Counted from the first letter of the stretch, positions 1-9,059 are shown. The stretch is 64,000 nucleotides of DNA from Clostridia bacterium (GCA_009929695.1 RZZW01000005.1:1-64000), one strand, 5' to 3'. Made by a program: numbers and translations. The notes: a model not told the origin generated them from the letters alone.

Positions 1-132
1 CGCAATGCGCGCCCCTACAATCTGACGTTAATTTACGGTGAACCGTAGGGGCGGATTCCATATCCGCCCGAAATTTCGCGCAAATTCGCAATGTGCCGCG
101 TTGTTTGTAGGGGTCGATGCCCACATCGACCC
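1..132. repeat. GTAGGG-type palindromic repeat units at window start
   Basis: Two repeat units lie here. Unit 45-70 starts GTAGGGGCGGAT and ends ATCCGCCCG, so it is itself an imperfect palindrome. Unit 107-132 starts GTAGGGGTCGATG and ends CATCGACCC. A piece of a reverse-oriented unit (GCGCCCCTAC-like) sits at 8-18. They belong to the family of short palindromic units seen at about ten other places in the window. The second unit ends only 7 bases before the first methionine of the next reading frame. Confidence 0.8.
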
Positions 133-139
133 TCTCGGC

Positions 140-433
140 ATGATTCCCGCCGCGCTTTTCGGCACGGTGTCAAATATCATGGTCGGCACAAACCTCGTGC
201 CGGACGCGCTTGAACTCGGCCTGCTTGAATATGTAAATATCCTCGGCATTATGATTATTCTCGGAACGGCGATATCAATCATAAACGTAAACCGCATCCG
301 CGCGCACTATACAGACAGAGACTTCGCACGCCTTTTCGGGCGCACAATGTTTAAAATCATGCTCGGCGTGACAATAATCGGCAACCTCGCGCTGCCGCTG
401 ACGGCAACACTTTTGAATATGAAGGTAATATAA
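140..433 (+). CDS. membrane protein fragment, 5' end abutting repeats
   Basis: Reading frame of about 97 residues from the first ATG after the repeats; the frame stays open back to 38, but that part is translated repeat DNA. Two likely membrane segments are visible (about residues 29-52 and 72-94 from this ATG), separated by a basic loop. No ribosome-binding site precedes the ATG, and the frame begins almost at the end of a GTAGGG unit, so the gene looks 5'-truncated or displaced by the repeat. I do not recognise the family. It ends 3 bases before the potassium-channel gene, so the two were probably co-transcribed. Confidence 0.45.
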   Translation: MIPAALFGTVSNIMVGTNLVPDALELGLLEYVNILGIMIILGTAISIINVNRIRAHYTDRDFARLFGRTMFKIMLGVTIIGNLALPLTATLLNMKVI

Positions 434-435
434 AT

Positions 436-1239
436 ATGATAGAGCAAATATCCCTGCGGCGCTATATTTACAGCCTCATAAAAAAAGCAGAGATAGGCGA
501 GCGGGCAAGCCGCATTTACGATTATTTCATCTCGGCAGTCGCCATAATCAGCATCATTCCACTGATGTTCAAAGAGACAAACGCGCTGTTTGACGCGATA
601 TATTTGGTGACGGTGTACATACTTTTTGCCGACTACATAATGCGCTGGATGACAGCCGATTATTTCGCGGATGACAATTCGCATTCTCCGTGGGCGTTTG
701 TCAAATATCCGATACGCCCGCTCGCGATACTTGACCTTGTGTCGCTTTTGCCGTCGCTCGGGCTTTTGCACCACGGCTGGCGCATACTTCGCATGATGCG
801 CATTTTCAAAATATTGCCGTATTCAAAAACATTTTCGTATATATTAAATGTGTTCAGCAAGCAGCGCAAAACGCTTTTGAGCGTGCTTTGCATCGCCGTC
901 GCGTATATTTTTATCTCTGCGCTCGCAATGTTTTCGTACGAGCCGGACACGTTCGACTCGTTTTTCGGCGCGCTTTACTGGGCGACAACCGCGCTCACGA
1001 CTGTCGGCTACGGCGACGTTTACCCTATAACGGACTTCGGCAAGCTCATAAGCATGGTGTCGTCGCTTTTCGGCATAGCCGTCATCGCGCTGCCCGCAGG
1101 TATTGTAACAGCGGGCTTTGTGGACGAAATTCAAGCCGACGTTGACCGCGAAGCACACCTTGAAGCCGAGCTGAAGGAAGCAAAAGCAGAAAAAGAAGCC
1201 GAGATAAAGGCAGCAGAGGAGGCGCAAAATGAAAACTAA
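436..1239 (+). CDS. voltage-gated potassium channel, 6TM Kv-like
   Basis: Predicted inner-membrane tetrameric K+ channel subunit of 267 aa. The selectivity filter TTVGYGD is at residues 188-194, between pore-helix residues (ALYWATTAL) and the last membrane helix. An S4-like segment with regularly spaced arginines and lysines (WRILRMMRIFKILPYSK) is at about 115-131, giving the S1-S4 voltage-sensor plus S5-P-S6 layout of bacterial Kv-type channels. The last 40 residues are Glu/Ala/Lys-rich and probably form a C-terminal coiled coil. The stop codon overlaps the next gene, so translation is likely coupled. Confidence 0.9.
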   Translation: MIEQISLRRYIYSLIKKAEIGERASRIYDYFISAVAIISIIPLMFKETNALFDAIYLVTVYILFADYIMRWMTADYFADDNSHSPWAFVKYPIRPLAILDLVSLLPSLGLLHHGWRILRMMRIFKILPYSKTFSYILNVFSKQRKTLLSVLCIAVAYIFISALAMFSYEPDTFDSFFGALYWATTALTTVGYGDVYPITDFGKLISMVSSLFGIAVIALPAGIVTAGFVDEIQADVDREAHLEAELKEAKAEKEAEIKAAEEAQNEN

Positions 1240-1789
1240 AACGCGCTACGCCATAGTTATGGTGCTCTGTGTGCTGTTAAACGAGGGCTTTTACACGCTC
1301 GCATTGGCGCTTAATCTGCCTGTCTGGCTCGACACAACAGGCACGGCGCTCGCGGCAATTTTCCTTGAGCCGGCGGCGGGTATGCTTGTCGGGCTTGTGA
1401 ATAATTTTTATTTGGAAATATCCCGCGGCGACGCGAGCACGCTCATATATTATTTCGTCACCGCCGCCGAAGCCGTAATCGTCGGCAATCTCATGCGCAA
1501 AAACGGCAAAATCACATTCTCGCGCTTTCTGCCCACAATCGGCCTGACGGCTGTCGTAACAAGCGTCATGGTGTCGCTTATAACAATTTGGCGCGGCGAA
1601 AGCAAGCTGACCTTCCCCGCCGATATAGCCGTCTGCGACTTTTTGCAAAATATCGGCTTCCCCCACATGGCAGCATTTTTCGTCGGCCCTTTTCTTGTAA
1701 AGCTCCTAGACGTAGCCGTCCAAGGCGCAATAGTGCTTATTCTGTGCATGATAATGCCGAAAAAGCTCAAAAATCCAAGCGATATATAA
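1229..1789 (+). CDS. ECF-transporter S-component-like membrane protein
   Basis: 186 aa, mostly hydrophobic with about five or six membrane segments. The stretch around residues 27-60 (small residues, then ALVGLVNN-like GMLVGLVNNF) resembles the N-terminal region of ECF transporter substrate-binding subunits and of membrane sensor domains related to them. No energy-coupling ATPase or T component is nearby, so a shared ECF module encoded elsewhere would be needed. It overlaps the K+ channel gene by 11 bases, and its AGGAGG ribosome site lies inside that gene. Substrate unknown; the family call is by pattern only. Confidence 0.5.
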   Translation: MKTKTRYAIVMVLCVLLNEGFYTLALALNLPVWLDTTGTALAAIFLEPAAGMLVGLVNNFYLEISRGDASTLIYYFVTAAEAVIVGNLMRKNGKITFSRFLPTIGLTAVVTSVMVSLITIWRGESKLTFPADIAVCDFLQNIGFPHMAAFFVGPFLVKLLDVAVQGAIVLILCMIMPKKLKNPSDI

Positions 1790-1830
1790 AGCAAACGACG
1801 CAAATTTTTTGCACATTTACAACGTGCACC

Positions 1831-1903
1831 GTAGGGCGGGGGCTTGCTCCCGCCGGAACTTACGGCCTACGGTTGCAACGGCGGGAGCAAGCCCCCGCCC
1901 TAC
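1831..1903. repeat. paired inverted GTAGGG repeat
   Basis: A perfect 24-bp inverted repeat (1831-1854 and 1880-1903). The arms begin GTAGGGCGGGGGCTTG and end CTTGCCC...CCCTAC in mirror orientation. A 25-base loop separates them. As RNA it would form a very stable hairpin in the 3' region of the upstream operon. Confidence 0.9.
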
Positions 1904-1928
1904 AGTGAACCTCAAATTGTATATACTT

Positions 1929-1953
1929 AAAAAACGGCTCTCGCCGTTTTTTT
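1929..1953 (+). terminator. intrinsic terminator
   Basis: Stem AAAAAACGGC / GCCGTTTTTT with a TCTC loop and a T tract. It ends the K+ channel operon before the peptidase promoter. Confidence 0.8.
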
Positions 1954-1971
1954 ATTTTGTATAAACATTTA

Positions 1972-2000
1972 TTTACTGCAAAGGCTAAATGTGCTACAAT
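1972..2000 (+). promoter_or_regulatory. SigA-type promoter of M3 peptidase
   Basis: TTTACT (1972-1977), 17-bp spacer, TACAAT (1995-2000). The peptidase ATG follows at 2035 with GGAGGA at 2023-2028. Confidence 0.65.
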
Positions 2001-2034
2001 GAATGCATAAATAAAATTTTTCGGAGGACATATA

Positions 2035-3747
2035 ATGAAGGTCAGCGAGATGAAATATTCGCGTCCTGATACAGCACTGCTGCTCACACAGCTTGAGGAT
2101 ATCGCAAAGGACATCAAAACAGCAGACAGCGCCGAAAAGCAGCTTGCGCTTTTCAATAAATTCGAGCAGCTCACAGGCAGCTTTTCAACTATGGCGGTGC
2201 TTTCGGAAATCCGCAGCACCATCGACACGCGCGACACATTTTACGAGCAGGAGCAGGCGTATTTCGACGAAAATTCGCCCGCCGTCGCCGACAAGCAGCT
2301 CGATATTTTCCGCGCTCTGCTCGCGTCGCCGTATAAAGCCGAGCTAATGCAAGCGCTGCCGTCAATTCTTTTTGAAAAAATGGAGGTCGACGTAAAATCA
2401 GCCTCAAATGAAATTCTGCCCCTTATGTCGCAGGAAAACGCGCTCTGCACAGAATACCAAAAGCTGTACGCGGGCGCACAGATAAGCTTTGACGGCGGCG
2501 TGTACACCATCAGCCAGCTTGCGCCGTTCAAGCAAAGCGCTGACCGCGCCGTGCGCAAAGCCGCCTACGAGGCCGAGGGCGCGTGGTTTGACGCAAACCG
2601 TGACAAGCTCGATGACATCTACGACAAGCTCGTCAAAAACCGCACCGAGCAGGCGAAAAAGCTCGGCTACGACAGCTATTCAAAGCTCGGCGTTATTCGT
2701 ATGCGCCGCATCGGGTACGGAATTGACGAAATAAACGCCTATCACGAAAATATCAAGCGCGATATAGTGCCGATAATTTCAAAGCTGAAAGCAATGCAGT
2801 ATGAGCGGACAGGAATTGGCGCTGACGCAAAATTCTACGACGACAGCTATCGTTTTGCAGATGGAAACCCCGTCCCGCACGGCACACCGGACGAAATCCT
2901 CGCCGCGGGCAAGCGCATGTATCACGAGCTTTCGCCCGAGACAAGCGCGTTTATCGACGAAATGTTCGCCGCCGACGCGTTCGACGTTTTGTCAAAGCCG
3001 GGCAAAGCGCCGGGCGGCTACTGCACAGGTATTCACGACTATAAGCAGCCGTTTATCTTCTCAAATTTCAACGCCACAGCCGACGACGTTGACGTTCTCA
3101 CGCACGAGGCAGGTCATGCGTTTGCCGCGTATGTTGCGTATAAAAAGAATTTGACGTCGTCAATGCTCGAAGAGCCTGGCATGGAAAGCTGCGAGATACA
3201 CTCGATGTCAATGGAGTTCCTCACAGCCGACTACCACGAGCTTTTCTTCGGTGACGACACCGCAAAATATGAGCTTTACCACGCCGAGGACTCGATTGGC
3301 TTTCTGCCCTACGGCACAATGGTTGACGAATTTCAGCATAAAGTCTATGACAACCCCAACATGACACCGCAGCAGCGCAATGAAACATGGGCGGCGCTTG
3401 AAAAGCAGTACCGTCCGTGGCTCGACTTTGATGCGCTGCCGTTCTACGGGCGCGGCTCAGGCTGGCAGCGTCAGCTTCACATCTACCTCTATCCGTTTTA
3501 TTATATCGACTACTGCTTCGCCCAGACAGTCGCGCTGCAATTTTTCACGCTGTGGCTCGAGGATAAATCCCTCGCATGGCAGCGCTATTTGACGCTCGTA
3601 GGCAAAGCGGGCACACTCACATACCCGCAGCTAGTGGCAAGCGCAGGCTTCCAAAGCCCATTTGAAAACGGCACAATGAAAGCCGTAGGCGAAAAAGTGG
3701 GCGAGTGGTGCGAAACAGAAAATGAAAAATTAAAAAATGAAAAGTGA
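2035..3747 (+). CDS. M3 family oligoendopeptidase (PepF-like)
   Basis: 570-aa cytosolic zinc metallopeptidase of the thimet-oligopeptidase/PepF family, predicted to cleave short peptides. The zinc motif HEAGH is at residues 357-361; the Glu-rich helix that supplies the third ligand follows about 25 residues later (EPGMESCEIHSM). Length and N-terminal helical region fit the oligoendopeptidase F subfamily. No signal peptide. Monocistronic: own promoter upstream, and a 90-base gap with a short repeat before the next gene. Confidence 0.9.
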   Translation: MKVSEMKYSRPDTALLLTQLEDIAKDIKTADSAEKQLALFNKFEQLTGSFSTMAVLSEIRSTIDTRDTFYEQEQAYFDENSPAVADKQLDIFRALLASPYKAELMQALPSILFEKMEVDVKSASNEILPLMSQENALCTEYQKLYAGAQISFDGGVYTISQLAPFKQSADRAVRKAAYEAEGAWFDANRDKLDDIYDKLVKNRTEQAKKLGYDSYSKLGVIRMRRIGYGIDEINAYHENIKRDIVPIISKLKAMQYERTGIGADAKFYDDSYRFADGNPVPHGTPDEILAAGKRMYHELSPETSAFIDEMFAADAFDVLSKPGKAPGGYCTGIHDYKQPFIFSNFNATADDVDVLTHEAGHAFAAYVAYKKNLTSSMLEEPGMESCEIHSMSMEFLTADYHELFFGDDTAKYELYHAEDSIGFLPYGTMVDEFQHKVYDNPNMTPQQRNETWAALEKQYRPWLDFDALPFYGRGSGWQRQLHIYLYPFYYIDYCFAQTVALQFFTLWLEDKSLAWQRYLTLVGKAGTLTYPQLVASAGFQSPFENGTMKAVGEKVGEWCETENEKLKNEK

Positions 3748-3769
3748 ATAATTAATGTATAAGCTGCTC

Positions 3770-3807
3770 TCGTTGTCATTCTTCGCTTCGCTCAGAATGA
3801 CAGGACG
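3770..3807. repeat. short palindromic repeat (GTCATTCT...AGAATGAC)
   Basis: Imperfect inverted repeat TGTCATTCTTCG / CTCAGAATGACA around the word CGCTTCGCT, flanked by CTCTCGT and ACGAGA. This is a common dispersed intergenic word in Clostridia. It lies between the peptidase and the DUF362 gene and may act as a transcript-end hairpin. Confidence 0.6.
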
Positions 3808-3839
3808 AGAAAATTATTATATAAAAGGAGAAAAAAATT

Positions 3840-4943
3840 ATGTCATCAAAAGTCTACTTCACCGATATGCGCTGCAAAATCGGGGTTAATTTGCAGGACA
3901 AGCTCGCTATGCTCATCAAAAAAGCGGGCATCGACACCATTGATTTCGACGGCAAATTCGCCGCCATAAAAATTCATTTCGGCGAGCCGGGCAACCTTGC
4001 TTTCCTTCGTCCCAACTTCGCCAAAACAGTCGCGGACGCGGTAAAACAGCGCGGCGGAAATCCGTTTTTGACGGACTGCAACACGCTTTACCCAGGCCGC
4101 CGCAAAAATGCGCTTGAGCACATCGACGCGGCATATGAAAACGGTTTTTCGCCGTTCTCAACAGGCTGCAACGTCATAATCGCCGACGGATTAAAGGGCA
4201 CGGACGACGTGGCCATCCCAACAGAGGGCAACGAGTACTGTCCCGCGCCTAAAATAGGCCGCGCAATCGCCGACGCTGACGTTTTCATCAGCCTTGCGCA
4301 TTTTAAAGGCCACGAGGCAACAGGCTTTGGCGGCGCGCTGAAAAACATCGGCATGGGCTGCGGCAGCCGCGCGGGCAAAATGGAAATGCACTGCGGCGGT
4401 AAGCCGGAGATAAACCCCGACGCGTGCCGCGGCTGCCACCAGTGCGCAAAGCAGTGCGCCAACAACGGCATAGAGTTCATAGGCGGCAAGGCGCACATTA
4501 ACAACGACAACTGCGTTGGCTGTGGCCGCTGCATCGGCGCGTGCAATTTCGACGCAATTTATAACCCCAACGACTCAACTAACGACGAGCTAAACTGCAA
4601 AATGGCCGAGTATGCCAAAGCCGCCGTCAACGGCCGCCCCGCAATTTACATAAATATAGTAAATCAGGTGTCGCCCTGCTGCGACTGCCACGCCGAAAAC
4701 GACGCGGCGATTATCCCCGACGTCGGCATGTTCGCAAGCCTTGACCCCGTCGCGCTCGACAACGCCTGCGCCGACGCGTGCAACGCAATGCCCATAATCT
4801 CAAACAGCCGCCTTGGCGAAAAGCCGCACACCCACGGCGACCATTTCACCGACAGCTACCCCGAGACAAACTGGCGCTCATGCCTCGAGCACGCCGAAAA
4901 AATCGGCCTCGGCGTACAAGCCTACGAGCTCATAACTCTTTAA
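3840..4943 (+). CDS. DUF362 domain protein with two [4Fe-4S] clusters
   Basis: 367 aa. Residues 1-190 match the DUF362 fold, with conserved HFGEPGN and the run HFKGHEATGFGGALKN. A bacterial ferredoxin-type insert follows, with two CxxCxxCxxxC motifs (Cys196/199/202/206 and Cys225/228/231/235). DUF362 proteins are thought to be iron-sulfur electron carriers or oxidoreductases of unknown substrate in anaerobes. Ribosome site AAAAGGAG lies 10 bases upstream. A second DUF362-ferredoxin protein, with its ferredoxin domain at the very C-terminus, occurs at 32791-33933. Confidence 0.88.
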   Translation: MSSKVYFTDMRCKIGVNLQDKLAMLIKKAGIDTIDFDGKFAAIKIHFGEPGNLAFLRPNFAKTVADAVKQRGGNPFLTDCNTLYPGRRKNALEHIDAAYENGFSPFSTGCNVIIADGLKGTDDVAIPTEGNEYCPAPKIGRAIADADVFISLAHFKGHEATGFGGALKNIGMGCGSRAGKMEMHCGGKPEINPDACRGCHQCAKQCANNGIEFIGGKAHINNDNCVGCGRCIGACNFDAIYNPNDSTNDELNCKMAEYAKAAVNGRPAIYINIVNQVSPCCDCHAENDAAIIPDVGMFASLDPVALDNACADACNAMPIISNSRLGEKPHTHGDHFTDSYPETNWRSCLEHAEKIGLGVQAYELITL

Positions 4944-5056
4944 TAGTATTAATGCTCAAAAAAGTGACATAAAACTGTACAACATTCATAAATGATAGTC
5001 GAAAATGTCAAATCATGCAACAAAAGTACATAATTTACACACATATATATGCCAAA

Positions 5057-5091
5057 GAAGCAACTTGCACAAAGAGTGCAGTTGCTTTTTT
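5057..5091 (+). terminator. intrinsic terminator
   Basis: Stem AAGCAACTTGCAC / GTGCAGTTGCTT (one bulge) with an AAAGA loop, then a run of T. It separates the DUF362 gene from the sugar ABC operon. The rest of 4944-5349 holds the mgl promoter and a leader; I see no gene there. Confidence 0.8.
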
Positions 5092-5151
5092 GCGTTTAGC
5101 ACAAAAATAAGCAAATGTTATTAAAATAGTGTGTCAAATTCAATATTTTTG

Positions 5152-5180
5152 TTGACAATAACAAATTGAAGTGTTAATAT
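5152..5180 (+). promoter_or_regulatory. SigA-type promoter of the mgl-like operon
   Basis: TTGACA (5152-5157), 17-bp spacer, TAATAT (5175-5180). The predicted transcript has a 160-base leader before the binding-protein ATG at 5350, long enough for regulation, although I do not recognise a riboswitch class in it. Confidence 0.7.
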
Positions 5181-5349
5181 TTTAACGGAACGAGGGCATA
5201 AGTCCTTCCAAAGTCTCACAAATATATGCATAAAAATCCATATGGACAGCCGGACATACGGACAGGCATATGCTGTGAAGCTTTGCAAATTCCGCGGTTC
5301 TATAAATATAAATTACATAGAACCTGAGCATGAAAAAGGAGAGAAAAAA

Positions 5350-6375
5350 ATGAAAAAATTTCTTGCAATTGCACTCACAGCCTTCATGGCACTTACAATG
5401 GTAGCCTGCGGCGGAGCATCTAGCTCATCTTCAACAGCAGCCTCTACGGCAGCGTCAACAGCGGCCTCTACTGTTTCTTCAACAGCAGCGGCAGGCGGCA
5501 AAGTCGGCGTTTGCATTTACAAATTTGACGATAACTTCATGACACTTTACCGCGAAGCCCTTCAGAAAAACCTTGAGACAATGGGCTACGAAGTAACAGT
5601 TGTTGATGGTAAAAATGACCAGGCAACACAGTCAGAGCAGGTTGATACATTTATCAGCCAGGGCGTTGACGTGCTTGTAGTTAACCTTGTGCAGTCAACA
5701 TCGGCTGCAACGGTTATTGAAAAAGCAAAAGCAGCAGATGTTCCTGTTGTTTTCATCAACCGCGAGCTGACAGCAGAGGATCTTGCTTCTTATGAGAAGT
5801 GCTGCTACGTCGGTGCAGACGCTCGTCAGAGCGGCACCTTCCAGGGCGAAATCATTGCCGAAACAGAAAATAAGGGCGACATGAACGGTGACGGCGTTGT
5901 TAAATACGTTATGATCGTTGGCGACCCCGAGAACGTTGACGCACAGTATCGCACAGAATATTCAATCAAAGCGCTTGAAGATGCTGGCATCAAAGTCGAA
6001 AAGCTGTTTGAGCAGCGCGGCGACTGGGATCAGGCAAAGGGTCAGGAGCTTGCAGCAACAGCCCTTACACAGTATGGCAAAGATATCGACGTTATCTTCT
6101 GCAACAACGACGCTATGGCTCTTGGTGCCGCACAGGCAATCACAGCAGCAGGCCGCACAGTTGGCAAAGATATCTACCTCGTAGGCGTTGATGCTCTTGA
6201 AGAAGCAGTCGAGCTTGTTAACAAAGGCGCTATGACAGGCACAGTGCTTAACGATGCTGATGGTCAGTCAGGTCAGGCTTCCGAGTGCGTAAAGACCTTC
6301 ATGGAAGGCGGCACAAACATGGACGACGGCGACCAGAACTACACTGTTGACTATGTTAAAGTTACAGCGAAATAA
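5350..6375 (+). CDS. mglB: sugar ABC transporter binding lipoprotein, MglB-like
   Basis: Extracytoplasmic galactose/glucose-type binding protein, about 341 aa. The start is placed at the ATG before KKFLAIALTAF because GGAGAG precedes it and a lipoprotein signal with lipobox VACGG follows; an in-frame ATG at 5242 would add a meaningless leader. A Ser/Ala/Thr linker follows the lipid cysteine. Family features: NDQATQSEQVD, a DMNGDG loop like the Ca2+ site of MglB, GDWDQAKGQ, CNNDAMALGAAQAI, and VGVDALEEAVELV near the C-terminus. First gene of a three-gene operon with the ATPase and permease; the exact sugar cannot be told. Confidence 0.88.
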   Translation: MKKFLAIALTAFMALTMVACGGASSSSSTAASTAASTAASTVSSTAAAGGKVGVCIYKFDDNFMTLYREALQKNLETMGYEVTVVDGKNDQATQSEQVDTFISQGVDVLVVNLVQSTSAATVIEKAKAADVPVVFINRELTAEDLASYEKCCYVGADARQSGTFQGEIIAETENKGDMNGDGVVKYVMIVGDPENVDAQYRTEYSIKALEDAGIKVEKLFEQRGDWDQAKGQELAATALTQYGKDIDVIFCNNDAMALGAAQAITAAGRTVGKDIYLVGVDALEEAVELVNKGAMTGTVLNDADGQSGQASECVKTFMEGGTNMDDGDQNYTVDYVKVTAK

Positions 6376-6396
6376 ATTTTTGTAATGCGCGAGTGC

Positions 6397-6432
6397 GTGT
6401 GTGCCCACCGGCGGGTGCGCACGAACTTTTTT
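6397..6432 (+). promoter_or_regulatory. intercistronic hairpin with T run (partial attenuator)
   Basis: A 10-bp stem (6397-6406 with 6413-6422, some G-U pairs) and ACCGGC loop, followed by CTTTTTTC. It sits between the binding-protein gene and the ATPase gene. A leaky terminator here would give more binding protein than transporter, as is usual for such operons. Confidence 0.6.
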
Positions 6433-6457
6433 CAAATAAACCAAGGGAGGCTGTTTC

Positions 6458-8026
6458 ATGTCAGATACTGCATCAACTGTTCAGACTGCGCCAAAGGTCG
6501 AGACAAAAAGTGACAAAAAGAGCGAATACCGTCTTGAAATGAGCGGAGTTGTCAAAACCTTTCCGGGCGTTAGGGCGCTTGACGGTGCGCAGCTAAAGCT
6601 TCGTCCGGGCACTGTTCATGCGCTCATGGGTGAAAACGGCGCGGGTAAATCTACACTTATGAAATGCATGTTCGGCATTTATAAGATGGACGAGGGCGAA
6701 ATTTTTTACGAGGGCGAAAAGGTAGATATCCAAAACCCGATGGATGCGCTCAACCGCGGCATCGCAATGGTTCATCAAGAGCTTCAACCCATTCCCGCCC
6801 GCAGCATAGGCGAAAATATTTATCTTGGCCGCTATCCGCTTAAAAAGCTTGGCCTCATAAGCACTATTGACCACGCAAAAATGTATGAAAATACAAAGGC
6901 GTTGCTCGAAAAGGTGCATATGAATTTCAACCCGCGTCAAAAGGTGGGCACATTAAGCACATCACAGATGCAGCTTGTTGAAATTGCAAAGGCTGTCTCG
7001 GCGGACTGCAAGGTGCTTATCCTTGACGAGCCCACCTCCTCGCTTACGGCAAATGAGGTAGACGCGCTGTTCCGCATTGTTGAGGAGCTTAAAGCGCAGG
7101 GCGTTTCAATAGTTTATATCTCTCACAAAATGGACGAAATTCTTCGTATTTCAGACGAAGTTACGATAATGCGCGACGGCAAATACATAGGCACTTGGGA
7201 GTCGAAAGACCTCACAACGGACAGCATCATCACAAAGATGGTGGGTCGTGAGCTCACAAACCTCTATCCGCCGCGCTCCAATACACTGGGCGAGGTGGTG
7301 CTTGAGGTCAAGGACTTCACATCAATTCACCCGCGCAGCTTCCGCAATTGCTCCTTCAATCTTCGCAAGGGAGAAATCCTCGGCGTTGGCGGGCTTGTCG
7401 GCGCACAGCGCACCGAGCTCATGGAGGGCATTTTTGGCCTGCGTGCACACACAAGCGGAACTGTCACCTATAAAGGACAGGAAATTAAAATCACACGTCC
7501 GCAGGACGCCATCCGCAAAAGCATCGCTCTGCTCACCGAGGACCGCCGCGCAACAGGCATTCTTGGCGTACTCAGCGTAGCCGACAACATTTCCGTCGCG
7601 TCGCTTGATAAATATGTAGACGCGGGCATCGTGCTAAACGATAAAAAAATCGAAAACCTTGTGCAGGAAAACAAAGAAAAAATGGCAATCAAAACGCCGT
7701 CAAGTAAGACGGCAATCCGCTCGCTTTCGGGCGGCAACCAACAAAAGGTGCTCATAGCACGTTGGCTTGCAAACGACCCCGATGTGCTTATTCTTGACGA
7801 GCCGACACGCGGTATCGACGTCGGCGCCAAATACGAAATCTATTGCATCATAGCCGACCTTGCAAAGCAGGGCAAAAGCATCATAATGATAAGCAGCGAA
7901 ATGGGCGAGCTTATCGGTATGTCCGACCGCATCATGGTCATGTGCGACGGCAGAGTGACAGGCTTCGTAGACGGCAAAGAAGCAACTCAGGAAAACATCA
8001 TGGCTTATGCCACACAATTTGAATAA
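6458..8026 (+). CDS. mglA: sugar ABC transporter ATPase, MglA-like (two NBDs)
   Basis: 522-aa cytosolic protein with two ABC domains in tandem. The first has a standard Walker A (GENGAGKST at about 65-73), signature region LSTSQMQLVEIAKA and Walker B LILDEPTSSL. The second has a diverged Walker A (VGGLVGAQRTEL) but an intact signature LSGGNQQKV and Walker B LILDEPTRGID, the pattern typical of sugar importers of the Mgl/Rbs/Ara type. GGGAGG ribosome site. The N-terminal 25 residues are a polar extension. Confidence 0.92.
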   Translation: MSDTASTVQTAPKVETKSDKKSEYRLEMSGVVKTFPGVRALDGAQLKLRPGTVHALMGENGAGKSTLMKCMFGIYKMDEGEIFYEGEKVDIQNPMDALNRGIAMVHQELQPIPARSIGENIYLGRYPLKKLGLISTIDHAKMYENTKALLEKVHMNFNPRQKVGTLSTSQMQLVEIAKAVSADCKVLILDEPTSSLTANEVDALFRIVEELKAQGVSIVYISHKMDEILRISDEVTIMRDGKYIGTWESKDLTTDSIITKMVGRELTNLYPPRSNTLGEVVLEVKDFTSIHPRSFRNCSFNLRKGEILGVGGLVGAQRTELMEGIFGLRAHTSGTVTYKGQEIKITRPQDAIRKSIALLTEDRRATGILGVLSVADNISVASLDKYVDAGIVLNDKKIENLVQENKEKMAIKTPSSKTAIRSLSGGNQQKVLIARWLANDPDVLILDEPTRGIDVGAKYEIYCIIADLAKQGKSIIMISSEMGELIGMSDRIMVMCDGRVTGFVDGKEATQENIMAYATQFE

Positions 8027-8040
8027 GGGGGCCGCCAAAA

Positions 8041-9048
8041 GTGGAAACTACAAAAAGTAAATTCAGCGCAAAAAGCATAAAATCCTTTCTTGGCAACAAT
8101 GCTATTATAATTCTTCTTGTCATTATATCTATCGGCGTAGGTATTGCTCGTCCGGCGTTTTTCTCATGGGATAACTTCGTAAACCTTATGAAAAACACCT
8201 CAATTCGTTACATCATCGCGCTCGGCATTTCCGGATGCCTTATCACAACAGGTAACGACCTTTCTGCAGGTCGTACAGTTGGCTTTGCAGCGTGTATCGC
8301 AGCTATTTTGCTACAGCGCGGAGACTATGCCTCGCGTTTTTATCCTAATTTACCCGAGCTCCCGCTATTTGTCGTGCTGCTTATAGTCGTGGCAGTTTGC
8401 GCCGTTATCGGTCTTGCAAACGGTCTTGTCGTCTCGTACCTCAAGGTTCAGCCGTTCATCGCGACACTAGGTATGCAGACGATAGTCTATGGTATCTGCC
8501 TTGTTTACACAGGTGCTGTGCCTATCGGCGGGCTGCGTTCTGACTTCACAAATCTCGCCACAGGCGGCTTATTTGGAGGCCAGTTCTCGTACATATTCCT
8601 CTTTGCCATCGTCGTATGTGCATTTATGTGGTTCCTTTATAACAAAACGCGCCACGGCAAATATATGTACGCCATCGGCGGCAACGAGGTCGCGGCAGAG
8701 GTCGCGGGCGTAAACGTGCCTAAGACAAAAATCAAAATCTACATGCTCGCGTCATCGCTGTTTGCCGTTGCAGGCTTCCTCATGGCGGCAAAATCAGGCG
8801 GCGCGTCCGTCAACACAGCACAGGGCTACGAGCTTGACGCCATCGCCGCGTGCACCATCGGCGGCGTTTCCACCACAGGCGGTATCGGTAAAGTATCCGG
8901 CATCTTCGTCGGCGTTCTTGTATTCGAGCTACTCAAAATTGCCATGCAGTTTATGGGCATCGAGACAAGCTACACCTACATCGTGCAAGGTCTTGTCATC
9001 ATCGTCGCCGTCGCAATGGATATCCGCAAATACTTAGCAAAGAAGTAA
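8041..9048 (+). CDS. mglC: sugar ABC transporter permease, MglC-like
   Basis: 335-aa inner-membrane permease of the BPD_transp_2 family with about ten hydrophobic segments. Conserved family stretches: GNDLSAGRTVGF, the YAIGGNEVAAEVAGV loop that contacts the ATPase, and AIAACTIGGVSTTGGIG. The start codon is GTG with AGGGGG upstream. Last gene of the mglBAC operon; a strong terminator follows at once. Confidence 0.92.
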   Translation: METTKSKFSAKSIKSFLGNNAIIILLVIISIGVGIARPAFFSWDNFVNLMKNTSIRYIIALGISGCLITTGNDLSAGRTVGFAACIAAILLQRGDYASRFYPNLPELPLFVVLLIVVAVCAVIGLANGLVVSYLKVQPFIATLGMQTIVYGICLVYTGAVPIGGLRSDFTNLATGGLFGGQFSYIFLFAIVVCAFMWFLYNKTRHGKYMYAIGGNEVAAEVAGVNVPKTKIKIYMLASSLFAVAGFLMAAKSGGASVNTAQGYELDAIAACTIGGVSTTGGIGKVSGIFVGVLVFELLKIAMQFMGIETSYTYIVQGLVIIVAVAMDIRKYLAKK

Positions 9049-9059
9049 TTTTACAAATA

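Noticed and set aside
5242-5349. N-terminal extension of the MglB-like protein
   Set aside because: The extension precedes a clear signal peptide and a ribosome site at 5339-5345; an export signal must be at the N-terminus.
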